Made by a program: the position numbers and the translations under genes | DNA from: Cryobacterium zongtaii | GTDB taxonomy: Bacteria; Actinomycetota; Actinomycetes; Actinomycetales; Microbacteriaceae | Assembly: GCF_002909375.1 (NCBI RefSeq) | Contig: NZ_PPXD01000005.1 | Span: forward strand, 186,001-250,000 | DNA length: 64,000 bases | Reading direction: 5' to 3' | Part shown: piece after piece, positions 54,434 to 63,614 of the stretch | Numbering within the stretch: the stretch's first letter is position 1 | How the letters are laid out: each line of letters begins with the position of its first letter | The notes under the pieces: model-generated | Databases searched by the model: none | The model's input: the letters and a program-made list of their open reading frames with translations, nothing else | Told to the model about the DNA's origin: nothing

Positions 54434-55290
54434 TGGAACCACCGGCGTTCTTCGGGCAGCCGCCCCACGATGAGCATCACCCGGTAGGCCAGCACCGAGA
54501 CGGTGAGACCGCCCAGGATGACGACGGTTCCGGCCGGGGTGTTGAAGGCCTGGGCCGCCTCCGGTCGGCTGCTGATCAGCACTAGAACAATCCACGGTGC
54601 GGCCACGCCCAGCCGGGCGGCGTTCACCACCCAGGATTGTTTGGCCTCGACCTCGGCGCGCACCGCGGCATCCTGCCGCAACCAGCTCGACAGGCTCCGA
54701 AGCACCACGGTGAGGTCGCTGCCGCCCACGTCCCGTGCCATCCGCAACGTCTCGATTAATCGGTCGGCGAACGGGTCGGCGAGGGAGGCCTTGAGGGTGT
54801 CGGCGCTGTAGCCGAAGTTGCCAGTGGCCCGGTACTCCCGCTCGAACTCGGCGAACGCCGTGCGGGTGACCACCGGCCCGGCCTGCGCCAGGCTGCTCAC
54901 GGCATCGGGCAGGGCCAGCCCCGACCGCACGGCAGAGACCAGGTGGTCGACCACATCGGGCCAGACCGTGCGGTTCAGCCGCCGCCTGGCCCGGGCCCGC
55001 CACAGCACGATGAGGGAGGGCAACACCAGCCAGACCACACCGACGACCAGGGTGAGCGCTCGCACACCAAGCACCGCCTCGGCGAGCGCGGCGGAAGCCA
55101 CCGCGAGCACCGCAGACAGCGCGGCGAACACCGGCACCGGCACCGACCCGAAGCCGGCCTGCGCGAGCCGGGCCCGCCAGCCCGACACCAGCCGGCCGCT
55201 GCGGGACGCACCATCGGTGGCCGGCCAGAGCAGCGGTGAGCTCAGCAGAAGCAGCCCGGCACCGAGCAGGCTGCCCAGAACCAGGGTCAT
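54430..55290 (-). CDS. tadB: TadB, type II secretion F-domain membrane protein
   Basis: 286 residues. An N-terminal helix (LVLGSLLGAGLLLLSSPLL), two helices around residue 60-95, then the T2SSF domain: VDHLVSAVRSGLALPDAVSSLAQ and FADRLIETLRMARDVGGSDLTVVLRSLSSWL, and a last helix near residue 260. Partner of TadC in the pilus platform. The start overlaps the tadA stop by 4 bases. Confidence 0.87.
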   Translation of the reverse strand: MTLVLGSLLGAGLLLLSSPLLWPATDGASRSGRLVSGWRARLAQAGFGSVPVPVFAALSAVLAVASAALAEAVLGVRALTLVVGVVWLVLPSLIVLWRARARRRLNRTVWPDVVDHLVSAVRSGLALPDAVSSLAQAGPVVTRTAFAEFEREYRATGNFGYSADTLKASLADPFADRLIETLRMARDVGGSDLTVVLRSLSSWLRQDAAVRAEVEAKQSWVVNAARLGVAAPWIVLVLISSRPEAAQAFNTPAGTVVILGGLTVSVLAYRVMLIVGRLPEERRWFQ

Positions 55291-56126
55291 GCCGCTCCCC
55301 TCCGCAGCACCTCGGCAGGGTCGAGGCCGGCGGCCCGGAACTTGGCGAGCTTGGTGGGGAATCCGCCGGTGTGTTCCAGCACCCCGTTCTTCATGAGGAA
55401 CAGCGGGCTTGCTTCGATGGTGGAGCCGGTCAGCTGACCGCTCGGTGCGATGATCTCGGTTACCCGGCGGCGCCCGTGCCGGTCCATCTCACAGTGCAGC
55501 ACGATGTCGATACAGCCTGCCACGGTGGGCAGCACAAACGAGGAGTCGATGTTGCGCCCGGCCAGCAATGGCAGGGTCGACAGCTTCGCGAGGGCGTCCC
55601 TGGCGCTGTTGGCGTGGATCGAGCACATGCCGGGAAGCCCGCTGTTCAGCGCGATGAGCAGGTCCAGGCTCTCCGCCTCACGCACCTCACCCACAACGAG
55701 CCTGTCCGGCCGCATCCGTAGTGATTCCTTGATCAGCCGGCGCAGGGTGATCTCGCCCGCGCCCTCCAGACTGGGCTGCCGGCACTGCATGGCCACGACA
55801 TCACGCGCGCCGACGCTCAGTTCAAAGGTCTCCTCCACCGTGATGATGCGTTCGGTGCGACGCGTGGCCGACAGAAGCGCGTTGAGCATGGTGGTCTTTC
55901 CGGTCTGGGTGGCCCCGGAGACGAGGATGTTCTGCCCGCCACGCACGCACACCCGCATGAACTCCGCGGCCGGCTGGGTGAGCGCGCCCAGCGCCACGAG
56001 CTGGGTGAGGTCCCGGATGCGCCGGGTGAACTTGCGGATGTTGACCGACCAGTATCGCTGGGTGATGTCAGGGATCACCACGTGCAGTCTGGAGCCGTCG
56101 GGCAAGGACGCATCTACGAACGTGCT
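55287..56126 (-). pseudogene. tadA: TadA/CpaF pilus ATPase, 3' part only; 5' part separated by the mobile element
   Basis: The frame is open from 56126, right after a TAA at 56129-56127, and gives 279 residues: FVDASLPDGSRLHVVIPD, Walker A GATQTGKTTMLN, the ITVEETFELSV Asp-box region, LRMRPDRLVVGEVREAESLDLLIALNSG (Walker B) and SIHANSARDALAKL. These are the catalytic motifs of the Tad secretion ATPase. Family members are about 380-450 long, so the N-terminal 110-170 residues are missing. The coding sense ends where the integrase side begins. A TTG at 56105 could start a short product, but without its N-terminal domain it is unlikely to work. Confidence 0.88.
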
Positions 56127-56139
56127 TTAGTCTACGGAT
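56108..56139. other. attL: junction of tadA and the integrated element (approximate)
   Basis: tadA homology runs to about 56123 (FVDAS codons) and is lost just before the stop at 56127-56129; the integrase ATG is at 56140. Serine integrases usually sit next to their attachment site, so the crossover lies within this stretch. The exact core cannot be fixed without the right end. Confidence 0.6.
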
Positions 56140-57753
56140 ATGAGAAAAGTCGCGATCTACGCTCGAATTAGCCAGGACCGCTCAGGCTTGCAGGCCGGAG
56201 TTGATCGGCAATTGAAAGACTGCCGCGAACTAGCCCAAGTCAGCGAACTTGAGGTGATCGAAGAGATCGTCGACAACGACGTGTCTGCCACGACCGGAAA
56301 ACGGCGTCGGGGTTGGACCCAGCTCGTCGAGTTGATTGAGAATGGCGCAGTCAGCGGCATCGTCGTCTGGCACACAGACCGGCTATATCGGAAGGTTCGC
56401 GACCTGGTCGTTCTTCTTGATCTGGCCGATAAATACAACCTCAAAATCTACGCCGTCACCGCAGGCGACATTAATCTCTCTGACCCAACGGGGCGCATGT
56501 TCGCAACGATGATCGCGGGCGTCGCATCATTCGAGGTTGAACAGAAAGCAGCGCGATCAGCGCGAAAGAATTTTGACACCGCGCGGCAAGGAAAGTTTCA
56601 TGGTGGCCCCATACCAATGGGCTATCGCAAGGGTCCGACGCCGGGAACACTCGAGATAGACGAAAAGCAAGCGGAAACCTTGCGCAGAGCAGCAGGCCGG
56701 CTCATCGCTGGCGAGACGTTGAGCGGCGTAACCAGATGGGCGCGCGTCGAACTAGCCCGACCTAGCTTGAAACCAAATTCACTGAAGGACGCGCTCACTA
56801 GACCTACTATCGCTGGACTGCGGCGCCATGTCCCCGCCTCCACAAGGCGTGATTGGAATCTGCGGCGCAAACAAGGCGAGGTCTCGGGCGACCTTCCGGA
56901 TGAAGTAGACCTGTACACCGCAGAGTGGGATGCGATTCTCGACCACGCGGAATGGACTCACATGAAAAGCATCCTCCTAGACGGCGCTCGCAGACGTGGC
57001 CGCCCAGCGGTGAAGTCCCTGCTCAGCGGCTTACTCATCTGCGAGGTCTGCGAGACGAAGCTTGGCTACTCTGCGGCATCGTACAAGTGCCCAGGACCTG
57101 ACCGTAACGGGTGTTCTGGTGTTGCGATTTCAACGAAGACCGTTGAAGCGGTAGTGACGGCCTTCATTCGGGCAGGGCTAGCGTCGACACTGCCGGACGA
57201 GCCCATTGAGGCGCCGGTTGTGGCCAATGAGGCGGTGTTTGACGAACTCGCGAGCAGAAGAAATGTCCTCTTAGGTCAGTTCGCCCGGGGTCGAATAACT
57301 GAAACGGAACTGGACGAACAACTAGACCAGCTGACTCTAATGGAGGCGAAACTACAGGCCACAGTAATGTTGAAACAGCAGTCGCTTCTTGCGGAAGGAC
57401 GAGCGCGAAGGGTTGATACGGCCGGCTGGGATGATGCTGACCTTCAGCGGCGACGGGAGATCATTCGTGCCGTGTTCAATAAAGGAATCACGATCTTCAA
57501 GTCGCCGAAGGGGCGCAAATCGGGCTCGAGCTTCAACTCGTCGAGGATCTATTTCGGTCCGCCTCCGTGGAAGGATCCGCGACTAACGCCAGAGGCCCAG
57601 CAATTCGAGTTACAGAATCATAAGCTGCGTCTTGCCGGGATGACTCCTCTGCCTCCGGTCTCCCCTATACCTCCGATGTCGATTTACGAAGCGACGGAAC
57701 ACAAGGCTGCGTTCAGGTCTTGGCAACGCGAGATGGATAAGTTGATGGAGTGA
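56140..57753 (+). CDS. Large serine recombinase (element integrase)
   Basis: 537 residues. The N-terminal resolvase domain has the nucleophile Ser11 in AIYARISQD, then DNDVSATTGKRRRGW, VWHTDRLYRKVRDLV and FATMIAGVASFEVEQKAARSARKNFD. The recombinase domain follows (GPIPMGYRKG), then the zinc ribbon CEVCETKLGYSAASYKC...NGC near residues 308-332 and a coiled coil in the last third. This is the layout of phage-type integrases such as phiC31 and TP901. It makes the attP x attB exchange that placed the element in tadA; excision would need a directionality factor, not identified here. No clear ribosome site precedes ATG 56140. Confidence 0.93.
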   Translation: MRKVAIYARISQDRSGLQAGVDRQLKDCRELAQVSELEVIEEIVDNDVSATTGKRRRGWTQLVELIENGAVSGIVVWHTDRLYRKVRDLVVLLDLADKYNLKIYAVTAGDINLSDPTGRMFATMIAGVASFEVEQKAARSARKNFDTARQGKFHGGPIPMGYRKGPTPGTLEIDEKQAETLRRAAGRLIAGETLSGVTRWARVELARPSLKPNSLKDALTRPTIAGLRRHVPASTRRDWNLRRKQGEVSGDLPDEVDLYTAEWDAILDHAEWTHMKSILLDGARRRGRPAVKSLLSGLLICEVCETKLGYSAASYKCPGPDRNGCSGVAISTKTVEAVVTAFIRAGLASTLPDEPIEAPVVANEAVFDELASRRNVLLGQFARGRITETELDEQLDQLTLMEAKLQATVMLKQQSLLAEGRARRVDTAGWDDADLQRRREIIRAVFNKGITIFKSPKGRKSGSSFNSSRIYFGPPPWKDPRLTPEAQQFELQNHKLRLAGMTPLPPVSPIPPMSIYEATEHKAAFRSWQREMDKLME

Positions 57754-57775
57754 GGCGCTCAGGCCATCATCCAAC

Positions 57776-59269
57776 TCACCGGGGATCGGCTTGCAGGAGT
57801 TTTTGAATATCCTCGTCCGACGTGTACGGAAACCGAATCCTAAGCAGTCGCGGACTTTCGTCAGAGCGAACATAGGCGATGCCTGCTGTTCTGTAGCTGT
57901 TCGCGTCATTGGCTACAGGTATCTCATGCGGCTTCGCCCCGCATGCCAACGCCCCGGCGCCAAGAATCATGTCTACCTCGATGGCGGTGTCGACGCGGAG
58001 TGCAATTCTGTTCGCGAAGTGCTGTCTCAAGCCGCCGAGTACCTCCTTGTGGCCCACCTGACTTGCCGCAATGACGTACACGCCATCTGAGCGCCCTTGA
58101 GACAGGATGAGGTTGAGGTTCTCACTTAGACCACTCTTGGCGAAGTTTCTATCCTGGGCCAACGAGGACAACTCGTCGATGACAAGGACAACCAACGGGT
58201 TTTCGCTGGAGAGCGTGAACGACCGGCCTGAGCTGCGCTGTCTCGGTCGAAGGACATCGTTTACAAGAGATTCGACCATTTCGGCAATGGTGCCGACGTC
58301 GAACGCGACGAGATCAAAGAGCGAAGACATCTCGAAACCTTTGAGTTCTGCTCTCTTCGGATCAGCACCGAAGAGCCTGACCTGGCCAGCCCTCTGCCAT
58401 GGCGCGAGCTGCCGGAGAAGGCTCTGAATTACTCCACCTTTTCCTGAGCCGGTTGCACCGACGATGAGGGTGTGATGAACAGGCAATGAGTAGACACCAC
58501 CTTCTTCGGTAATCGCCAGCGGCAGAAGTAGAGGAGTCGAAGCTGCATGAGCTTCAAAAAAAGTGGACCCCGATGGCGCTTGAAGCGGGTCATGAACGAC
58601 GAAGGTCATTCGCATCAGCCCGTTGGCCCGGTCTTCCGGGCGCTGTTCCACTCGAATTTCCTGCACGCGCATGGAAACTTCCAGAACGTCCGAAGCAAAA
58701 TCGTAGGTGTTCTCGGTCGCGCCGGGGATAGCGGTGAACAGAGCAACTGGACCAACGGCTGATCTCTCAATTGCCACAATCTTTGGGACGAATCTCGTCT
58801 TGTCCCCGATCCGAATCGTGTCAGTCCTGCGACGCTCGGCAAAGAGTTCTATTCGCTCTATGGCTTCGCTTCCTAACGCCCACTTGCCTAAGTCTTTGAG
58901 CGCTGTCGCCTCGGCCGCTAGTCTCTCGTCGTGAAAGAGTTTCGCCTGAAACAAGTGCTGGTTCAGTGCCCCAGGTGCACGCAGAATCCGCACTATTCTC
59001 AGCGATTCTGAATCAGCGCTCTCCCAGAGTTTTTCCTCGATCACCCTCGCTATCCGCAGCGACTCTCTATGAGATGAAATGGCGATGGCTGACGCAACGA
59101 GGAGAGCTGCTAGTGCCAGAACTATTCTTAGCCACATTGGCGAGAACGCCATGACTGCAAGGCCTGCGATCCCAAGGCTTCCCACGCCACTCCAGGTGCG
59201 CCGTCCACGCCCACTGTTCAGGGTCTTGGACCAGCTCATGAACCTTGATCCACTACTGCCCTCGATCAT
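57776..59269 (-). CDS. FtsK/SpoIIIE-type DNA translocase (Tra protein of the element)
   Basis: 497 residues. Two membrane helices at about 29-66 (SLGIAGLAVMAFSPM, IVLALAALLVASAIAIS), then the ATPase: Walker A GATGSGKG at 271-278 and Walker B LVVLVIDELSSLAQ near 358, followed by SQGRSDGVYVIAASQVG and FANRIALRVDTAIEVDMILG typical of TraSA/FtsK domains. In actinomycete elements one such hexameric pump moves double-stranded DNA to the recipient. ATG 59269 keeps the membrane segment; an ATG ten codons later is an alternative. Convergent with the integrase, 22 bases apart. Confidence 0.9.
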   Translation of the reverse strand: MIEGSSGSRFMSWSKTLNSGRGRRTWSGVGSLGIAGLAVMAFSPMWLRIVLALAALLVASAIAISSHRESLRIARVIEEKLWESADSESLRIVRILRAPGALNQHLFQAKLFHDERLAAEATALKDLGKWALGSEAIERIELFAERRRTDTIRIGDKTRFVPKIVAIERSAVGPVALFTAIPGATENTYDFASDVLEVSMRVQEIRVEQRPEDRANGLMRMTFVVHDPLQAPSGSTFFEAHAASTPLLLPLAITEEGGVYSLPVHHTLIVGATGSGKGGVIQSLLRQLAPWQRAGQVRLFGADPKRAELKGFEMSSLFDLVAFDVGTIAEMVESLVNDVLRPRQRSSGRSFTLSSENPLVVLVIDELSSLAQDRNFAKSGLSENLNLILSQGRSDGVYVIAASQVGHKEVLGGLRQHFANRIALRVDTAIEVDMILGAGALACGAKPHEIPVANDANSYRTAGIAYVRSDESPRLLRIRFPYTSDEDIQKLLQADPR

Positions 59270-59370
59270 CGACCGACCCCTGCTCTCTCTATCGCTGCAC
59301 TATTCGTCATACTTCCCTCTCTCTTCTTGGATGACCGGGGCCGCATAATGCGACCCCGGAGAACATCGAT

Positions 59371-59754
59371 CTACTTGACGACTGGCTGTGCGCGCTTCAC
59401 GGCATCCGCAACGGCGTCCCAGGCGTTGATACCCGTCTTGCGAACTGTCTGGGCGTACACCGTCGTGCGGAGCCCCCAGTCGTCGTTGGTACCCGCGAAT
59501 TTGATATCTCCCTCACCAGAGGCGACTAAGACGTCGCCGGAATGCACAGCCTCGAAGTCCGATTTCGCAGTCTGAAGAGCGACTTCCCCGAGAGTGCGAC
59601 CATGAAGAAGGACCGTCGCCCTGAGCTGTACGAGTTCCGTACCATTGCGGGTCTGCTTTTCCTCTGATCCGAATACCGTCAGTTCACGGATCTCGCTACC
59701 CGACGCGATGATGATGAGATCCTGCGGTGCGAATGGAATGATTTGATTAGCCAT
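59371..59754 (-). CDS. Element protein of unknown function, beta-rich
   Basis: 127 residues: MANQIIPFAPQDLIIIASGSEIRELTVFGSEEKQTRNGTELVQLRATVLLHGRTLGEVALQTAK, then GDVLVASGEGDIKFAGTNDDWGLRTTVYAQTV. Alternating strands with few helices suggest an OB-like or similar small barrel, so a single-stranded DNA-binding role near the rep and tra genes is possible but unproven. ATG 59754 follows AGGGAG by 6 bases. It lies 101 bases upstream of the translocase gene, probably in one transcript. Confidence 0.7.
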   Translation of the reverse strand: MANQIIPFAPQDLIIIASGSEIRELTVFGSEEKQTRNGTELVQLRATVLLHGRTLGEVALQTAKSDFEAVHSGDVLVASGEGDIKFAGTNDDWGLRTTVYAQTVRKTGINAWDAVADAVKRAQPVVK

Positions 59755-59855
59755 TTGTTCTCCCTAGTTCTGGTTTGGTACCCGACCCAACTACCAGGCC
59801 GCGTGTCGATTACGTTCGACTAAGAGAGTTGTAGCGTCGATCTCGACCTCATTCT

Positions 59856-59869
59856 CGATTCCAGAATCG
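59856..59869. promoter_or_regulatory. Small palindrome between two divergent element genes
   Basis: CGATTC-CA-GAATCG, 6-bp perfect arms, about the middle of the 216-base divergent gap (59755-59970). A plausible site for an element-coded repressor, but short enough to be chance. Confidence 0.3.
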
Positions 59870-59970
59870 CTCGACTACGAACGCAGGATGTCATCGGATT
59901 CTCGCCCTGACCGGGCAGTCCGCTCACTTATGGAATTGCTTTCGGTCGGCATTGCCGCTAAGCATGAAAA

Positions 59971-60843
59971 ATGGAGCCCAACATAAAGGCGTGGACGCGC
60001 CAAACCGTGCGCATTCTGGAAAAGCCTCGGTACTTCAACGATGAAGGAAGCCCCGTAGGGGGTTTTCGATCGGTCGTGATCGACAGCCAGGACAATTGCG
60101 AGTTCTTGCATCAAGTAGATGGTGCGCTCGACATTCTCGATCCTGACCAGACGACCATCCGCCCATGGCCACACGGACCTCGGCGGCTTGCTTTCGGTGT
60201 GCGCCGTAGGAACATCGACCCGGAAAAAGCGATCATTTCTGACTACGGACTCCCGGTGATCGTATGGGGAGTTCGTGAGGATGAAGCGCTTTATGCTCAT
60301 CTCAGTCACATACCTCAATCGCCCGGAACCATGGGTGACCTTTGGCGCGCAACGAGAGACGAGTACACGGAGTATGACTGGACGGACGTACTCGTCTGGG
60401 AAACGGACGGTGGTCGCGGTGGCGACCAGATGGAATACGATCTCGTTTCCTTCCTCCTAGATCACGGCGTTGACCTCGGAATCGGTGCCAGCACCTGGGC
60501 GGGTGCACGGCTGACGAAGTTCTTGTTCAAGATCCGCCGCACCAGAAAGGCAGATCGCCTGGCTCGGCTCGCAGTCAGGCGCTGGGGGAATCGCGGCTTT
60601 GACAGCCCGTGGATGATTCGGATCTGGTTTGAAACGAAGGAGCAGTGGAAGCTGCGTGAAGTTTCGAAGCGACTCCAAATCTCTGAGATGACGGCTGCGG
60701 AAATTCTGCAAGCCTTGGGATACGAACGGATATCCGAGCGTCCCGAGTTGTGGATACTCAGTGAAAAACCCGCCGCGAAGCGGAAGCGGCAGAAATGGAT
60801 GAAGTCTGAGACCACGGCTGGCCTAAATGAAATCCTCTATTGA
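59971..60843 (+). CDS. Element protein of unknown function
   Basis: 290 residues, not recognised. The first half has beta-rich sequence with LYAHLSHIPQSPGTMGDLWRATRDEYTEYDW; the middle VSFLLDHGVDLGIGASTWAGARL lies before a basic stretch (FKIRRTRKADRLARLAVRRWGNRG); the last third includes QWKLREVSKRLQISEMTAAEILQALGYER, which could be a helix-turn-helix, and a Lys-rich end. A DNA-binding role is possible. No clear ribosome site precedes the ATG. It is divergent from the gene at 59371 and convergent with rep; 281 bases without a gene follow it. Confidence 0.65.
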   Translation: MEPNIKAWTRQTVRILEKPRYFNDEGSPVGGFRSVVIDSQDNCEFLHQVDGALDILDPDQTTIRPWPHGPRRLAFGVRRRNIDPEKAIISDYGLPVIVWGVREDEALYAHLSHIPQSPGTMGDLWRATRDEYTEYDWTDVLVWETDGGRGGDQMEYDLVSFLLDHGVDLGIGASTWAGARLTKFLFKIRRTRKADRLARLAVRRWGNRGFDSPWMIRIWFETKEQWKLREVSKRLQISEMTAAEILQALGYERISERPELWILSEKPAAKRKRQKWMKSETTAGLNEILY

Positions 60844-60993
60844 ACGATCTCAACTCGAATGTAACGAGCCAGAATCCGGGCGATAAAGAGAGCGACGCTA
60901 GAACGCACTCTGGGTCGTGACGGTGCCCTTGAGGGACGATCAGCACGTCCCTTCGACGACGCGCGCGTCTCGCAACGAAATTCGTGTGAACGG

Positions 60994-61023
60994 GCGGGCA
61001 CGAAGCGAAGCGAGAGTGCCCGC
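60994..61023. terminator. Hairpin between the unknown gene and rep (candidate)
   Basis: GCGGGCAC (60994-61001) and GTGCCCGC (61016-61023), 8 bp perfect, loop of 14 bases containing GAAGCGAAGCGA. It lies between convergent genes and may end both transcripts; a role in replication is an alternative since rep is adjacent. Nothing else is seen in 60844-61124. Confidence 0.4.
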
Positions 61024-61124
61024 AGGTTCAACGCCAGTTGGGGCAATCAGGGGTCGCGCTTGGTAATAAGAGAGCTAACTTCGCTACTCAAAGCACTTGT
61101 ACTCGGACCCCCTCTGTGCCATGG

Positions 61125-62834
61125 TCAGGCACTCTCAGAAGCCGCTGACCTGTTCCGACCGCGCGCCTTCTCACGGGCTGCCATGCGAGTGTTCATGTCT
61201 CGCATCTCTGCCAGTCGAATCTCACGAAGCACTTTCTGCCGCTGGAGATCGGATTCGTCGGGTTCCGTAATGCCGGGCTGGTCTTGACCAATGATTCTCA
61301 GATCAATGCCAAGCTCTTCTGCCACCCGCAGGGCCTCAGCGTCGCTCGACTCCAGAGCTTCTTGAAGGGCGACCTGGGCCTCGTTGTCACTCGCCAGAAC
61401 GTTTCGCCAACTAGCAGCAGAGATCAGGGCATGATCAAATCCTCCTCGGTGCTGTTGAACTATTTCTTCGTCAGTGAGACCGTGTCCGACCGCGTCCAAG
61501 GCTGTGTTCCACAACTGCTCGGCGAAAGTAAGCGGGCGTGTGCGCGGGGCCTTTCTCTGGGATCTTGTTATCTGCTGGCGAGTTCGAGGGCGTTTTCCGG
61601 GAGCGGTCAATGATTCGTAGCCGAAAACTACGGTCTGAAATTCGAACCAGGCTGCATGACGCTTGAGGCGCGGCATCTCTTCGACAAAGATCTCGCCCCG
61701 GTCCCACACCTCGCCGGAGTCTGGGTCTAGGTAAGTGCGAAGGACGCCAATGTCGGCGAGTACCTCGCCGACTCGATTCGGGTTGTGCAACAGGAAACGA
61801 TTGTCACCCTCGAAGGTCACTTTGGTTCGAAGGTCAGCGCGCCGGCCGGGCAGATCAAACCATAGACGCTCACTCGGACACCTCTTCCCCTCGTCTTCGA
61901 TCATCGCCTGGAACAGTTGCAATGGGGTCTTGTTCTTTCGACGCTCCCCTCTACCCTTCTTGGATGTATTGCCGGAGCTGAGCTCGTACGAGATCCGGTC
62001 CACGCTAGAGAGATATGCGTTCTTCTTGAAGTAGTTCTGGATGCCGTCCAGAGCTCTGACCGCTCTCAAGTCAGCGCCGAGAGGTTTTCCCTTCTGATTG
62101 TTGAGAGCTGGCGATTCGAGGCCCATGTTCGAGAGCGCCGCCGCCCAGTCCTGGAATATCCTGACGCGTCGGGCTTCAAACTCCTCTTCCTCAACAATTG
62201 CCTGGGTCATGAAAAGAAGCACATGGAGGTGGACGTGCCACCCTTTCCCTCCAATTTGGGGTGGCCCGTACGTCACTTCGGTGGCGCAGATGAACCCTGT
62301 TAGACCCAGCTGCGTCTTGAGAGACTTGAACGCGTACCCTTTCTGAACTCGCGCCCAGGCCTCTTGCTTTGCATCCCAGAGATCGTCCAGACGTTCGTTT
62401 CCCTTGTGTCTCATCGTCAGAGTCAAGAAGAGAACTGGCATACCTTTTGCGATCCACGTTGATGCTATGGCTTGGATCTCCTGGCGGCGCTTGGCCGCCA
62501 CGACCTGTGCGCAGTGCGGACATGCCCACACAGAACCGCAGCGGCTGAGATTTCCGTAGCTGACGTACCGACGAATAGCGCCGTCGTGAGACTTGGACTC
62601 GCGGAGCCGCATTGGAATTTCGTTGTCCACGTAGTGATGGGAGCCCGTCGCTTGGCGTCCACAAAGTCGAGGCTCCTTCTTTAGCGCCGTCTTGCGATTC
62701 ATACTCATTGCTGCGGCTAGATCCCGGCGCCGCTCCATGGCGAGCTGCATCGCGTCCGGCAGCAGTCGGACTGTCTTAGCCGTGCCTTGCTTTTCCTGCT
62801 TTCCGCGCCTTCTGGACTGCCGGGGCTTCTCCAA
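61125..62834 (-). CDS. Rolling-circle replication initiator (Rep) of the element
   Basis: 569 residues. HUH-type Rep: motif 1 VLFLTLTMRH near residue 134, the metal-binding motif 2 GWHVHLHVLLF (His200, 202 and 204), and motif 3 with tyrosines in QNYFKKNAYLS (Tyr268 and Tyr274, one of them the likely nicking residue). A Cys motif CGSVWACPHCAQVV (99-108) precedes, as in pSN2/pUB110-like Rep proteins of actinobacterial plasmids. The Arg/Lys-rich start and a long C-terminal extension are unusual. The start is TTG 62834; no in-frame ATG before codon 29 exists. The nick site is expected nearby, not identified. Confidence 0.87.
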   Translation of the reverse strand: MEKPRQSRRRGKQEKQGTAKTVRLLPDAMQLAMERRRDLAAAMSMNRKTALKKEPRLCGRQATGSHHYVDNEIPMRLRESKSHDGAIRRYVSYGNLSRCGSVWACPHCAQVVAAKRRQEIQAIASTWIAKGMPVLFLTLTMRHKGNERLDDLWDAKQEAWARVQKGYAFKSLKTQLGLTGFICATEVTYGPPQIGGKGWHVHLHVLLFMTQAIVEEEEFEARRVRIFQDWAAALSNMGLESPALNNQKGKPLGADLRAVRALDGIQNYFKKNAYLSSVDRISYELSSGNTSKKGRGERRKNKTPLQLFQAMIEDEGKRCPSERLWFDLPGRRADLRTKVTFEGDNRFLLHNPNRVGEVLADIGVLRTYLDPDSGEVWDRGEIFVEEMPRLKRHAAWFEFQTVVFGYESLTAPGKRPRTRQQITRSQRKAPRTRPLTFAEQLWNTALDAVGHGLTDEEIVQQHRGGFDHALISAASWRNVLASDNEAQVALQEALESSDAEALRVAEELGIDLRIIGQDQPGITEPDESDLQRQKVLREIRLAEMRDMNTRMAAREKARGRNRSAASESA

Positions 62835-63147
62835 TGGGTTTTCGCCTTTCTCGTTGTTCGTCGTAGTGGACGTCGCTGACCTGCAAATCGTCGAGTCGCG
62901 CTCGCACTGTAATCGTCTAAACGAGCGCGCCGTTCGAAACCTGGCTAATCAACGACTCGAGTTGACGGGGACCTAGGCCAAGACGGGGCGACAACAGCAC
63001 GCCGCACCGTGTCAGTCGTGGGACCTGGAATTCGCGGCCGCCGTCCGGCAGACTCACAAAAGGCGCGCAGCGCATGGGCCAAGGGCGCCGCTCATGGTGT
63101 GCGCGAAACGATAGCGACAGAACCCACAAGAACTACCAACGGGCCAG

Positions 63148-63184
63148 GACCAACACTCCCGGGTAATGCGCGGGAGTGTTGGTC
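63148..63184 (-). terminator. Perfect 14-bp hairpin after the small element gene
   Basis: Arms 63148-63161 and 63171-63184 pair perfectly over 14 bp (GACCAACACTCCCG) around 9 bases, beginning 5 bases after the stop at 63190. The rest of the 62835-63189 gap must hold the rep promoter; I see no gene in it. Confidence 0.65.
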
Positions 63185-63189
63185 GCGGT

Positions 63190-63393
63190 TTAGTAGAGGC
63201 CCTGGCTGAGCATGAGAACGCGCTCTTCGTCCTGCTCCGCCTCGAGGATGTCGCCGACTCGAGCGGCGATTGTGATGTGATCCGGTTCGAAACGTGCGTC
63301 AGGTGAATCTGCCGAGGCTGTAGGTGCGTCCACCGATTGAAAGACGGATGCCGTCGTGATAATTGCGGCTTCGGTGATGCTTTCGCTAATCAT
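63190..63393 (-). CDS. Small acidic element protein of unknown function
   Basis: 67 residues: MISESITEAAIITTASVFQSVDAPTASADS, then DARFEPDHITIAARVGDILEAEQDEERVLMLSQGLY. Acidic, no Cys, no membrane helix. A weak ribosome site precedes ATG 63393. The hairpin right behind the stop supports a real transcript. No family recognised; regulator or excision factor are only guesses from size and place. Confidence 0.5.
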   Translation of the reverse strand: MISESITEAAIITTASVFQSVDAPTASADSPDARFEPDHITIAARVGDILEAEQDEERVLMLSQGLY

Positions 63394-63614
63394 TTCACGT
63401 GCTCATTCCTGTCGAGAGAGTTCTCTCGACCGTGGGTAGTTAAACGCCCGTGTCCCGTGAATGTTATTGGCTGCGTGAAGTGTTATTTGGGCGACAACGC
63501 GATGGCGCGTCACACTCGAAACTGTACTGGCTCGTGCCGGAGTGCCGTTCAGATCCATACCCCCAATAGAGGGGACAAGAATGCTGGGGTTCCGCCTTCT
63601 CTGGAGAGCGCTTT

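Noticed and set aside
56105..56140. tadA simply starting at TTG 56105 as a short natural form
   Set aside because: The coding sense continues upstream of that codon (FVDAS) until the element junction, so the gene was longer.
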